DNA from: an uncultured Clostridia bacterium
GTDB lineage: Bacteria > Bacillota > Clostridia > Christensenellales > Aristaeellaceae
Assembly: GCA_946543085.1 (NCBI GenBank)
Contig: CAMNLM010000013.1
Coordinates: 1 to 36,067, forward strand
DNA: 36,067 nucleotides
Direction of reading: 5' to 3'
The notes below the pieces were generated by a model. That model did no database searches and was not told where the DNA came from. It saw nothing but the letters and a program-made list of their open reading frames with translations. Position numbers and translations under genes: made by a program. Below are positions 25,513-33,775 of this stretch, piece by piece. The number at the start of each line of letters is the position of its first letter. Within the stretch, counting starts at the first letter, position 1.

Positions 25513-26379
25513 TCAGACGCGCGGGAGCCTGTCGTCCGCCCATTCCTCGGCGACGCGCAGGATGGCCTGCAGCAGCGCGCGGGTGGAGGGGTGGAAGACC
25601 ATGTTTTTGGGGTACACGGCGCACGACTGCAGGAGCTGCGGCGGAATATCGCCGCGCGGGGAAAGCCCCGCGCGCTCCGCTGCGGAGCGGGTGACGCAGG
25701 CGCAGCCCTGGCCGGAGAGCGCGCCCTCCAGGCCTGCGCGGAGGGTTTGCACCTCCAGCACCGTGTGGAAGGCGGCGCCCGCCTGCGCGAGCCAGCGATC
25801 CTCCAGCGCGCGCAGGCCAGTCCCGGCCAGCTGCATGAAGAGAATATCCGTGTTCTGGCCGCCCTCGGGGGCGGCAACCACGAGCTCGTCCGAGTGGAGC
25901 GCGACGTATTCCAGGCCGGAGACGCGGCGGCCGGGCGCCATCAGGAGACCGATGCCCGACACGCCGGTGGAGAGAGTGGCCTGCACCTCCGCCGCGCTGC
26001 CGCAGATGAAGCGTATCTGCACATCCGGGTATTTTTCGTGAAAGGCCGGGAGAAGCTGCTCCGAGAGCTGGGTGATATAAGGATTGTCCACGTAGACGCG
26101 GAGGGTGCTCTTCTCGTCGTCCAGCATGGCGCGCAGGTCGCTCTCCAGCTCGGACTCCAGGTGCAGGATGTTCTGCGCGCAGTTGATGTAGATGCGTCCG
26201 GCTTCGGTCAGCGCCATGCCATCCTTCTGGCGCACGAAGAGCGGCGTGCCCAGCTCGTCCTCGATCTTTTTCAGGTGGCGGGAGAGCACGGGCTGGGTGA
26301 GATAGAAGCGCTCCGACGCCCGGGAGATGGAGTGCTCCTGCGCGATGGCGATGATGTATTCCAGGATCTTCGTGTTCAT
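25513..26379 (-). CDS. LysR family regulator (second of tandem pair)
   Basis: A 288-residue LysR-type regulator. The N-terminal helix-turn-helix is ISRASERFYLTQPVLSRHLKKIE with the wing LGTPLFVRQKDGMALTEAG, followed by an effector-binding domain from about residue 90 (STLRVYVDNPYITQLSEQLL). Its ATG overlaps the stop of the first lysR gene (ATGA), so the two are translated together. The unusual pairing suggests they act on the same or related promoters. The 36-bp gap to the S66 peptidase gene has no terminator. Confidence 0.93.
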   Translation of the reverse strand: MNTKILEYIIAIAQEHSISRASERFYLTQPVLSRHLKKIEDELGTPLFVRQKDGMALTEAGRIYINCAQNILHLESELESDLRAMLDDEKSTLRVYVDNPYITQLSEQLLPAFHEKYPDVQIRFICGSAAEVQATLSTGVSGIGLLMAPGRRVSGLEYVALHSDELVVAAPEGGQNTDILFMQLAGTGLRALEDRWLAQAGAAFHTVLEVQTLRAGLEGALSGQGCACVTRSAAERAGLSPRGDIPPQLLQSCAVYPKNMVFHPSTRALLQAILRVAEEWADDRLPRV

Positions 26380-27353
26380 AGCAGGTCCTCCGGCAGGTGG
26401 CTTCCCGGGGCGAATTCCCGGATGATGTCCATCAGCGTGTCCGTCCGCACGCGGACGCCGCCGAGGGTCACCTGATGCTGATAGAACAGGTAGGTCAGAT
26501 AACGCTCGGGCTCGCTGAGGACGTGGGCGGGCTCGGCGACGACGGCGTTGTAGGAGTAGGGCGGATTCTTGAGCCTGTAGTAGGAGAGCGCCGGGTCGTT
26601 GCGGTAGCGCAGGAAGCCGATGCCGCAGCCTGTGCGGATCAGCATGGAGAGCATATTGATGTTGGGGCTGGAGAAGGCGATCGTCGGCCGGAAGCCGGCC
26701 TGGTCCAGCATCCGCTCACAGACCAGATAGGTGGAGGTGTCCGGCGTCGAGCGGACAAACACCTCGTCGCGGAATTCGTTCAGGTCCGCCACCGGCAGCG
26801 TCTCAAAGGAGGCGGCCTTCTGCGCACGGGGATGATAGGCGGGCAGGGCCAGCACAAACTCGTCCCGGAGCAGGGGAATGGCCTGCAGCTCGGGCACGGC
26901 CGGGTCCGGCAGGGCGGTCATGGCGATGGATACCTTCCCGGTGTGCACCATCCGCTGCAGGTCAATGGAATACCCCTCGTGGGGCACCAGCCGGACGTTC
27001 GGGTAGCGCTGGCTGAACTCAAGCACACTCTCCGCCAGCAGCAGCGCGCCGGTGTGGGCGGAGACGCCGATGTGCAGCTCCTGCTCCGGGCCGCGGCCCA
27101 GCAGCTGGATGGCGTTGCGGGTGCGGCCCATCAGGCTCAGGATATCCTGGGCGCCCTTCAGGTAGCGCTTGCCCGCCTCGGTGAGGTACAGCTTTTGCTT
27201 GCTCCTGAAAAATAAGGGCATGCCTATGTATTTCTCCAAATCGGAAAGGTAACTGCTTAAGGCCTGCTGTGAGACATTCAATTGGCGCGATGCGGCAGAA
27301 AGACTGCCATAAGACGCAATCGATATGAAATAGGGCAGCTGATCCAGGTTCAC
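26376..27353 (-). CDS. LysR family regulator (first of tandem pair), divergent to TTT operon
   Basis: A 325-residue LysR regulator. Helix-turn-helix: GSLSAASRQLNVSQQALSSY; wing MPLFFRSKQKLYLTEAGKRY; effector domain from about residue 90 (ELHIGVSAHTGALLLAESVL). The start is taken as GTG 27351-27353, preceded by GGTGATC, the 3' half of the extended Shine-Dalgarno. Earlier in-frame starts, including ATG 27381-27383, lie at or before the transcription start predicted from the promoter at 27384-27412. It faces the tctCBA/hydrolase/gudD operon across 151 bp, so by the usual LysR arrangement it probably activates that operon when the imported carboxylate or its product is present. Confidence 0.9.
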   Translation of the reverse strand: MNLDQLPYFISIASYGSLSAASRQLNVSQQALSSYLSDLEKYIGMPLFFRSKQKLYLTEAGKRYLKGAQDILSLMGRTRNAIQLLGRGPEQELHIGVSAHTGALLLAESVLEFSQRYPNVRLVPHEGYSIDLQRMVHTGKVSIAMTALPDPAVPELQAIPLLRDEFVLALPAYHPRAQKAASFETLPVADLNEFRDEVFVRSTPDTSTYLVCERMLDQAGFRPTIAFSSPNINMLSMLIRTGCGIGFLRYRNDPALSYYRLKNPPYSYNAVVAEPAHVLSEPERYLTYLFYQHQVTLGGVRVRTDTLMDIIREFAPGSHLPEDLL

Positions 27354-27383
27354 GGAGATCACCAACCTACAACTTTTTAGCAT

Positions 27384-27412
27384 ATCATATACAAAAAACC
27401 GGGAATTGTCAA
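27384..27412 (-). promoter_or_regulatory. Promoter of the lysR-lysR-peptidase unit
   Basis: On the minus strand, TTGACA (27407-27412), 17 bp, TATGAT (27384-27389). Confidence 0.82.
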
Positions 27413-27435
27413 TCATGGCTGCCATCAGGTATGAT
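27406..27435 (+). promoter_or_regulatory. Promoter of the TTT/aldarate operon, -35 overlapping the lysR -35
   Basis: TTGTCA (27406-27411), 18 bp, TATGAT (27430-27435). Its -35 occupies the same bases as the opposite-strand TTGACA, so polymerase cannot occupy both at once. Confidence 0.68.
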
Positions 27436-27448
27436 GAAACCGTCATCA
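27415..27448. promoter_or_regulatory. Candidate LysR operators
   Basis: Two inverted repeats lie side by side. ATGGC-T-GCCAT (27415-27425) is in the spacer of the plus promoter. TGATG-N7-CATCA (27432-27448) covers its -10 and start site. Neither is a strict T-N11-A LysR box. The assignment rests on symmetry and position between LysR gene and target. Confidence 0.45.
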
Positions 27449-27504
27449 AGGTACATGTTACCCCCCTCGACCGACAATTGAAAACAGAAAGGATGTCACA
27501 TCGT

Positions 27505-28512
27505 ATGAAGAAGCTCCTCGCGATCCTGCTTGCCTCCATGCTGTGCCTCAGCCTGGCGATCCCCGCCATGGCCGATGCCTGGAAGTCTGGCGACACGGTG
27601 ACCTTTATCGTGCCCGCCAAGGCCGGCGGCGGTTCTGACCTCTACACCCGCTACCTGACCCAGGCCCTGACCGAAGTGTGCCCCGGCACCAACTTCATCG
27701 TCACCAACTATGAGACCGGCGAAGTCGGCATGGAAACCCTGAAGAACGCCAAGGCGGACGGCCTGACCCTGGGCGTGGCCCACGGCGGCGCGATCATCCA
27801 GTGGTTCACCGGCATGACCAACGTCAACATCAAGGACGACCTGCAGGTCGTGGGCGTCTGCAACCTCGGCGGCCCCCAGGCCATCATCGCCGGCCCCAAC
27901 GCGCCCTATCACAACTTTGCTGAGCTGGCCGAGTACCTCAAGGCCAATCCAGGCAAGGTCCTGATCGGCTGCTCCCTGGGCGGCACCACCCAGATGATCT
28001 TCACCTCCTTCGTCAACGCCATCGCCGGCGACAAGGATCTGGCTATGTACGTGCAGTGCGCCTCCGAGGCTGACAAGCTGACCAACGTCGCTTCCGGCTC
28101 CATCGACATCGCGAACTGCTCCATCCCCAACGCTCTGTCCTATGAAGCGGACGGCCGCCTGACCATCCTGGGCACCATCGGCCCCAAGGTCTCCACCCTG
28201 CCCGCCATGAGCGAGCTGCTCGGCACCGAGCTGGGCGAGCAGTATGCCTCCGGCCCCGAACAGGGCGTCGAGTCCGCCACCTGGGACAGCTGCTACTACG
28301 TCCTGGCCCCCAAGGGTCTGACCGATGAGCAGTATGTGGCCATCAACGACGCGATCATGAAGGCTTGCGGCGTGCAGTCCTTCATCGAGGGCAACAACGC
28401 GATGGCTACCTTCGTCAGCCCCCTGAACTACGACGAGTGCAAGGCCGCCTTGGACCATGAATGGGAGTTCCTGGACAACCTGGTGGGCGAGCTCGGTCTG
28501 AAGGCCCGCTGA
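27505..28512 (+). CDS. Tripartite tricarboxylate transporter, substrate-binding protein (TctC/Bug family)
   Basis: A 335-residue TctC/Bug-type binding protein. After the signal peptide MKKLLAILLASMLCLSLAIPAMADA come VTFIVPAKAGGGSDLYTRYL, IVTNYETGEVGMETLKNAKADG and VLIGCSLGGTTQMIFTSF, the standard ligand-pocket segments. Such proteins capture carboxylates outside the membrane for a TctA/TctB permease. The cysteine in the signal (SMLC) does not form a lipobox. ATG 27505 is set by AGAAAGG upstream and the signal peptide; an earlier frame start is not supported. The cluster content (glucarate dehydratase, esterases) points to an aldarate or its ester as ligand, by inference. Confidence 0.93.
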   Translation: MKKLLAILLASMLCLSLAIPAMADAWKSGDTVTFIVPAKAGGGSDLYTRYLTQALTEVCPGTNFIVTNYETGEVGMETLKNAKADGLTLGVAHGGAIIQWFTGMTNVNIKDDLQVVGVCNLGGPQAIIAGPNAPYHNFAELAEYLKANPGKVLIGCSLGGTTQMIFTSFVNAIAGDKDLAMYVQCASEADKLTNVASGSIDIANCSIPNALSYEADGRLTILGTIGPKVSTLPAMSELLGTELGEQYASGPEQGVESATWDSCYYVLAPKGLTDEQYVAINDAIMKACGVQSFIEGNNAMATFVSPLNYDECKAALDHEWEFLDNLVGELGLKAR

Positions 28513-28546
28513 TCCAACTGATTTCAACAAGGCGTCATCCTTTTCT

Positions 28547-28581
28547 GGCCCGGCAAAGGTCATCCTGCCGGGCCGCTTTTT
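28547..28581 (+). terminator. Intra-operon terminator / attenuator after the TctC gene
   Basis: A perfect 9-bp stem GGCCCGGCA / TGCCGGGCC (28547-28555 with 28566-28574), then GC and TTTTT (28577-28581). It should reduce read-through into the permease genes. Confidence 0.85.
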
Positions 28582-28606
28582 ACAAAAAGAGTGGAGGCAT
28601 ACTCCG

Positions 28607-29101
28607 ATGAAAAAATTCAACCGCACCTATGTGCTGGGCGTTCTGGGTCTGCTCATATCCGCTTGGATTGTCTGGCAGGCCGGCAAGATCCCCATGAGAC
28701 TGGTGGCCAATGAGCCCGGTCCGCGCTTCATCCCCTACGTCTCTGCCGCGGGTCTCGCGCTGTTCTCCATCCTCACGATCATCTTCGACGCACCCAAGGA
28801 AGCCAAGAAGGGCGTCAAGCCCTACCTGGACAAGGCCGGCTGGATCCGCCTGGGCATCATCATGGGCGAGGCCGTGCTCTTCGCCCTGTCCATGACCTTC
28901 ATCGGCTTCTGGTTCACCGCCATGCTGGGCATGCTCCTCTTCATCGTCACGCTCAAGGGCAAGAAGAAGATCAACTGGCTCTTCGCGGTTCTGCTGAGCG
29001 TCGGCCTGGCCTCCCTGTGCTATTTCGGCTTCACCAGGGGCTTCCATATCCCGCTGCCCACCGGCACCCTGTGGGAATCCCTCGGCATCGCCATGCTGTA
29101 A
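28607..29101 (+). CDS. Tripartite tricarboxylate transporter, small membrane subunit TctB
   Basis: A 164-residue protein with four predicted helices: TYVLGVLGLLISAWIVWQA, PYVSAAGLALFSILTIIFD, LGIIMGEAVLFALSMTFIG and WLFAVLLSVGLASLCYFGF. Length, topology and position between TctC and TctA identify TctB. GTGGAGG precedes ATG by about 9 bp. TctB forms the small membrane component needed with TctA for secondary uptake. Confidence 0.92.
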   Translation: MKKFNRTYVLGVLGLLISAWIVWQAGKIPMRLVANEPGPRFIPYVSAAGLALFSILTIIFDAPKEAKKGVKPYLDKAGWIRLGIIMGEAVLFALSMTFIGFWFTAMLGMLLFIVTLKGKKKINWLFAVLLSVGLASLCYFGFTRGFHIPLPTGTLWESLGIAML

Positions 29102-29119
29102 GAGAAGGAGGAAGAAGAA

Positions 29120-30625
29120 ATGCAAGCTTATATCCAAGCGCTGGGTATCCTCCTGCAGCCCGCTAACTTCCTGGTCATGTACGCCTGCGCGCTGGTTGGC
29201 TGCGTGCTGGGCGCCATCCCGGGTCTTTCCGGCGGCCTGGGCATCACGCTGCTGCTCCCCATGACCTTCGCCCTGAATACGAACCTCAGCTTCGCGATGC
29301 TGATCGGCATGTATGTCGGCGGCGTCAGCGGCTCCTTCATCGCGGCCGTGCTGGTCGGCATCCCCGGTTCCGCCTCGTCCATCGGCACCTGCTATGACGG
29401 CTATCCGATGACCAAGAGCGGCAAGGCCGCCAAGGCCCTGTCCATCGGCATCACCGGCTCCTTCATCGGCACCTTTATCTCCGTCATCGTGGCCATGCTC
29501 TGCTCCGGCGCCATCGCCGACGTCGCCCTGAGCCTCGGCCCGTGGGAATACTTCTCCCTGTGCCTGATGGCCATCACCATGGTTGTCGGCCTGAGCAACG
29601 GCTCTGTCTTCAAGGGCCTGATGGCCGCCTTCCTGGGCCTCTTCCTCTCCACCGTGGGCGCGGACAAGGTGACCAACACCCTGCGCTTCACCTTCAACAA
29701 CACCAACCTCTACGGCGGCATCAACATGGTCTGCATGCTGATGGGCACCTTTGCCCTGCAGCAGGTGGCCACGGCCTACGCCAAGGGCCAGCAGGACATG
29801 CCGCCTGTGGACACCTCCAGCCTGAAGGGCTTCGGTCTCACGATCAAGGACTTTGTGAGCAACGCCAAGACCATCATCGTTTCCCTGGTCATCGGCCTGT
29901 TCATCGGCTTCCTGCCGGGCATGGGCTCCGGCATCTCCAACCTGATCGCCTACGGCCAGGCCAAGAAGATGGACAAGCATCCTGAGAAATTCGGCACCGG
30001 CTATGATCCCGGCGTCTGGGCGACCGAGGTTGCCAACAACGCCGGCGTCGGCGGCGCGCTGATCCCCATGATCTCCCTGGGTATCCCCGGCGACGGCACC
30101 ACCGTGCTGCTGCTCTCCGCCATGACCATCAAGGGTCTGCAGGCCGGCCCCATGTTCATCAAGACCAACCCCGTGCTGGCGGCCCTGATCTTCCTGATCG
30201 TGCTCGTGAGCGCCATCCTGATCTTCTTCACCGAGATCGGCACCAAGCGCTGGTTCCCCTACCTGCTGAAAGCGCCCTATCACTACCTGTTCAGCGCGAT
30301 CATGATGATCTGCTTCATGGGCTCCTTCAGCGCGACCACCTCCATCTTCAGCGTTTACATGATGATCGCCTTCGGCCTGCTCGGCGTGGTGATGGACATG
30401 TTCGGCATGCCCATGACGCCCCTCATGCTGTCCTTCATCCTGGGGCCCAAGATCGAGGAATACTTCCGCACCGGTGTGTCCTATGCCCGCGGCGACTATT
30501 CCCGCTTCCTGACCCGCCCCATCTCCCTGATCTTCATCCTCATCGCGATCTACTCCGTGGTTGGCCCCTTCATCACGAAGGCCATCAAGAACCGCCGCGC
30601 AGCGAAAAACGGCGAAGTGAAGTAA
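29120..30625 (+). CDS. Tripartite tricarboxylate transporter, large permease TctA
   Basis: A 501-residue membrane protein with about 11-12 helices. The two inverted-repeat signatures of TctA are present: PGLSGGLGITLLLP in the N-terminal half and GFLPGMGSGISNLIAYGQAKK in the C-terminal half. LVGIPGSASSIGTCYDGYP and SLGIPGDGTTVLLLSAMTIKG are the matching conserved loops. It is the ion-driven permease working with the TctC-like binding protein. GAAGGAGG precedes ATG. Confidence 0.96.
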   Translation: MQAYIQALGILLQPANFLVMYACALVGCVLGAIPGLSGGLGITLLLPMTFALNTNLSFAMLIGMYVGGVSGSFIAAVLVGIPGSASSIGTCYDGYPMTKSGKAAKALSIGITGSFIGTFISVIVAMLCSGAIADVALSLGPWEYFSLCLMAITMVVGLSNGSVFKGLMAAFLGLFLSTVGADKVTNTLRFTFNNTNLYGGINMVCMLMGTFALQQVATAYAKGQQDMPPVDTSSLKGFGLTIKDFVSNAKTIIVSLVIGLFIGFLPGMGSGISNLIAYGQAKKMDKHPEKFGTGYDPGVWATEVANNAGVGGALIPMISLGIPGDGTTVLLLSAMTIKGLQAGPMFIKTNPVLAALIFLIVLVSAILIFFTEIGTKRWFPYLLKAPYHYLFSAIMMICFMGSFSATTSIFSVYMMIAFGLLGVVMDMFGMPMTPLMLSFILGPKIEEYFRTGVSYARGDYSRFLTRPISLIFILIAIYSVVGPFITKAIKNRRAAKNGEVK

Positions 30626-30637
30626 AGGAAAAGAACT

Positions 30638-31540
30638 ATGTCTTTGTCGAAAGAGCAAAAGCAGGAACTGTTTGATGTTCTGGGCCGCACCGGCGGACAC
30701 CGCGAGGTGATGAAGACCGCCCGCACGATCCCCGCGGAATACCAGGCCAAGCTGGAGCGCGTGGAACGGCGGGAGGAGCGCCTATCCTTCGAGGGGATGC
30801 CTTCTGTGCGCGTCATCGTCACCATGGATCCCGGGCGCGGGGCGGACTGCCCGCTGCACGTCAACTTCCACGGCGGCGGCTTCATCTTCCCCCAGGACGG
30901 CGACGACGACCTGTACTGCGCGAACGTCGCGCTGGGCATCCACGGCATCGTGGTGGATGTGGACTACGCCTGCTCTGACACCGATCCCTATCCGGCCGCT
31001 GTGCGCCAGGCCTGGGCGGTCACCCGCTGGGCCGCGGCGCACTGCGCCGAGTGGGGCGCGGACGCGAAGCGCGTCTCCGTGGGCGGCCACAGCGCGGGCG
31101 GCAACCTCGCCGCCGTCACGGCGATGGAAGCCCTGCGCACCGGCGAATTGAAGCTCAATCTGGTTGTGCTGGACTACGCGGCCAACGACAACTACTTTGC
31201 GCTGGAGGGCGAAGAAAACATCAGGAGCCGCGCCTTCTCCCTGCTCTACGCAGACGGGGACGCGGAGCTGCTGAAGGATCCCTACGTCTCTCCCGTGTTC
31301 GCTTCTGAGGATCAGCTGAAGGGCTTCCCGCCCACGCTGATCGTCGAAGCGGGCCAGTGCCCCTTTGTGGAAACGAACCGGAAATTCGGCGCGATGCTGG
31401 AAAAGGCCGGTTCACCCGTACGCTTTGCGCGCTATCCCGAAAGCCGTCATGGCTTTACGGTGCGGATGAACGGCGACTGGCAGGATGCCCAGCAGGCAAT
31501 CATCGACGCGATCAATGACGCCGGGCCCGCTGCTGAATGA
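30638..31540 (+). CDS. Alpha/beta hydrolase, HSL-like, with altered catalytic acid
   Basis: A 300-residue alpha/beta hydrolase of the hormone-sensitive-lipase type. The oxyanion motif is H78-G-G-G (FHGGGFIF), the nucleophile S152 is in GGHSAGGN, and the His is H271 (ESRHGF). At the position where the family has Asp (D-P-L/F), this protein has C241-P-F (EAGQCPFVETN), so the canonical acid is missing. E245 may replace it, or activity may be altered. No signal peptide, so cytoplasmic. It lies 12 bp after tctA and is probably co-transcribed. It may hydrolyse an ester of the imported carboxylate. Substrate unknown. Confidence 0.85.
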   Translation: MSLSKEQKQELFDVLGRTGGHREVMKTARTIPAEYQAKLERVERREERLSFEGMPSVRVIVTMDPGRGADCPLHVNFHGGGFIFPQDGDDDLYCANVALGIHGIVVDVDYACSDTDPYPAAVRQAWAVTRWAAAHCAEWGADAKRVSVGGHSAGGNLAAVTAMEALRTGELKLNLVVLDYAANDNYFALEGEENIRSRAFSLLYADGDAELLKDPYVSPVFASEDQLKGFPPTLIVEAGQCPFVETNRKFGAMLEKAGSPVRFARYPESRHGFTVRMNGDWQDAQQAIIDAINDAGPAAE

Positions 31541-31544
31541 CCAA

Positions 31545-31578
31545 ACGCCGCCTGTCTCTGCGTCGGGATAGGCGGCGT
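31545..31578 (+). terminator. Hairpin after first hydrolase
   Basis: A 9-bp perfect stem ACGCCGCCT / AGGCGGCGT (31545-31553 with 31570-31578) with a 16-nt loop. No U run follows, so it is a weak terminator or an mRNA-processing element. The rest of the 215-bp gap shows no promoter or gene. Confidence 0.45.
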
Positions 31579-31755
31579 GTCTGTTATGGAGTTTTCTCTA
31601 AACGGCTGATTCCCGTTTCGGCGGCGGGAGGGTTCCGCTGCCTGCGGACGGCGGCCGGGGGCAGCGCGACCGCCTTCGGCGGCCCCCGCGCGCGGCTCTC
31701 TGTCACCGCCGCCCGCGTGAATCATGCTATGAAATGTGAACAAGGAGGTTTTCTT

Positions 31756-32667
31756 ATGTCCCTGACCCCCGAAATGCGCGCCCGGATGGCGCGGGATATG
31801 CAGAGCAACCGCAAGTTTGACGGGGATACCGACATTCCGGCGGCATGCAGGGCGTTCGCCGACCTGGCGGTGATGGAAACCGTCGAGAGGCCGGCGGTCT
31901 GCGGCTGGCCCTACAAGCTGTATATCTTCACCGCGAAGAACAAGCAGCCGAACAGCCCCCTGCACGTGAACATTCACGGCGGCGGCTGGCTCATCGGCCA
32001 CATGCCCAACGACACCCTCTGGAGCGCGTGGGTGGCCGACCAGATCGGCGGCGTGGTGGTGGACATAGACTACACGACCACGGAATACGCTTCCTTCCCG
32101 GTGCCGCTGGAGCAGGTCCTGGACGCCGCCCGCTATGTCTTTGACCATGTGGAGGCCTGGGGCTGCGATCCCAGGCGCGTCTCCTGCGGCGGCTATTCCG
32201 CGGGCGGTCACCTGACCATGGATCATGTCATCGCCGCCCGCATGCGCGGCGAAAACCTGCGCTACGCCCTGCTGATCAACGGCTACGGGCCGAACGATGT
32301 GAAGTATGACGACGCGGTCGTCGAGAGCGTGCCCGAGTATTGGAAGACCCAGCAGCACCGCAACGCGGGCTTCGGCGTGCTGATGACCGACGGCAACGCC
32401 GCGATGATGAGCGATCCCATGATCGACTTCATGGCTGCGCCGGAGGAAGTTCTCGCCGCCCTGCCGCCCACGATGATCCTGGCTGCGGCCCGCGATCCCT
32501 TCCGATTCCAGAACCTAGAGCAGGGCAGCCGCCTGGCTGCGCTGGGCGTCGAGGTGACCATGAAGGTCTTCCCCGACACGGTTCACGGCTTCATCCCGCA
32601 CTTTATGCCCCACTGGGAAGAGGCCGGGGCGATGATCGTAAAAGCCATCAAGAATACATGCCTGTAA
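31756..32667 (+). CDS. Alpha/beta hydrolase (second), HSL-like esterase
   Basis: A 303-residue hydrolase of the same broad family as its upstream neighbour but clearly different in sequence. All catalytic elements are present: H74-G-G-G (NIHGGGWL), S148 (GGYSAGGH), D247 (AAARDPFRF) and H277 (DTVHGF). Cytoplasmic (no signal). AAGGAGG sits 8 bp before ATG 31756; a longer open frame starting within the previous gene is rejected. By context an intracellular carboxylesterase. Confidence 0.9.
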   Translation: MSLTPEMRARMARDMQSNRKFDGDTDIPAACRAFADLAVMETVERPAVCGWPYKLYIFTAKNKQPNSPLHVNIHGGGWLIGHMPNDTLWSAWVADQIGGVVVDIDYTTTEYASFPVPLEQVLDAARYVFDHVEAWGCDPRRVSCGGYSAGGHLTMDHVIAARMRGENLRYALLINGYGPNDVKYDDAVVESVPEYWKTQQHRNAGFGVLMTDGNAAMMSDPMIDFMAAPEEVLAALPPTMILAAARDPFRFQNLEQGSRLAALGVEVTMKVFPDTVHGFIPHFMPHWEEAGAMIVKAIKNTCL

Positions 32668-32688
32668 GGCCGAAAGGAAACGAGTGCC

Positions 32689-33609
32689 ATGCGTTTTGTG
32701 ATCGACCCCGGCAAAGCACGCCGAACCATCAACTTTATCGACAATATCTGCTATTCCCATGTCCAGGACCTGGAGGGCCATCCGCTCGATCTGCACCTGT
32801 CGCTGATGGTGCAGAACGGCAACAGCGAGATGCGCCTGGCGTCCGGGCGGGACGACGAGGTCTCCACCGGCCTCCAGCCGCTGATTGTTTGGATCAACGG
32901 CGCGGGCTGGCGCAAGTGCGACAAGAACCTGATGGCCGCCGAGATGGAGTTCTTCGCCGAGAACGGCTATGCCGTGGCCTGCATCGAGTACCGGCATTCG
33001 GGGATCGGCCATTTCCCGGATCAGCTGATTGACGTGAAGACGGCGGTGCGCTTCCTGCGCGCCCATGCCGATCAGTACGGCATCGATCCCAACCGCGTGG
33101 CCACCATGGGCCGCTCTGCCGGCGGTCATCTCTCCGCCTGGATGGCGATGAACACCGACGACTGCTGCAGCGACGAGTGGCGCGGCTATTCCTCGAATGT
33201 GCAGGCGGCTGTCGACCTGTTCGGCCCGGTGGACATCAAAACCTGCAACCTGATCGAGATCGAGAATTTCAAAAACCCGAACCATCGCTGGCACAAGATC
33301 GAGGAAACCCACGGCGGCGCGCTGCTGGGCGGCGACCCCGAGACCATGATCGAGCGCAGCGATGCGGCGAGCCCCATCTTCCGGATCAGCGAGCGCACCG
33401 CGCCGATCATTATCCTCCACGGCGACCAGGATCCGCTGGTTCCGGTCTCCATGAGCGAGGATTTCTACAGCCGGCTGGAGAAGGCCGGCCTGGCGGATCA
33501 GAGCGAGCTGTACATCGTGAAGAACGGCGGCCACGGCACCCGCGAGCTCTTCCAGCGCGAGTGCAAGGAGCTGATCCTGGAATTCCTGAACAGATACCTG
33601 AAGCAATAA
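32689..33609 (+). CDS. Alpha/beta hydrolase (third), BD-FAE-like esterase
   Basis: A 306-residue hydrolase resembling the bodyguard-feruloyl-esterase-like family. The strand LIVWINGAGWRKCDK replaces HGGG with N-G-A-G-W at the oxyanion site. The nucleophile is S143 (MGRSAGGH), the acid D248 (HGDQDPLVP) and the base H282 (NGGHGTRELF). LDLHLSLM and AACIEYR-like segments (VACIEYRHSG) are usual in this group, which includes esterases for hydroxycinnamoyl or acetyl groups on carbohydrates. No signal peptide. Short 21-bp gap to the previous gene; AAAGGAAA serves as ribosome binding site. Confidence 0.88.
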   Translation: MRFVIDPGKARRTINFIDNICYSHVQDLEGHPLDLHLSLMVQNGNSEMRLASGRDDEVSTGLQPLIVWINGAGWRKCDKNLMAAEMEFFAENGYAVACIEYRHSGIGHFPDQLIDVKTAVRFLRAHADQYGIDPNRVATMGRSAGGHLSAWMAMNTDDCCSDEWRGYSSNVQAAVDLFGPVDIKTCNLIEIENFKNPNHRWHKIEETHGGALLGGDPETMIERSDAASPIFRISERTAPIIILHGDQDPLVPVSMSEDFYSRLEKAGLADQSELYIVKNGGHGTRELFQRECKELILEFLNRYLKQ

Positions 33610-33658
33610 AGCTTCTCTCAGCGCAAGCGAACAGAGAGCGGCGGCCGCGCGAAGGTTT

Positions 33659-33705
33659 CCAAAGGGCGTCGAAATCGGGAGCGACAGGACCGCAAAGCCC
33701 TTTGG
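33659..33705 (+). terminator. Hairpin between third hydrolase and DUF3237 gene
   Basis: A perfect 9-bp stem CCAAAGGGC / GCCCTTTGG (33659-33667 with 33697-33705) around a 29-nt loop. No U run. It probably influences mRNA stability within the operon rather than ending it. A -10-like TACAAT at 33755-33760 without a -35 follows. Confidence 0.4.
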
Positions 33706-33775
33706 CCGCGCCCGCAGGCGCGGAACCCCTTCCGCCGGAAACGCTTCAGGCCGGTACAATACAGTGGAGGTTATC

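Noticed and set aside
31537..31755. Upstream extension of the second hydrolase overlapping the first hydrolase stop
   Set aside because: Arg-rich, without family similarity; the AAGGAGG at 31742 clearly serves ATG 31756.
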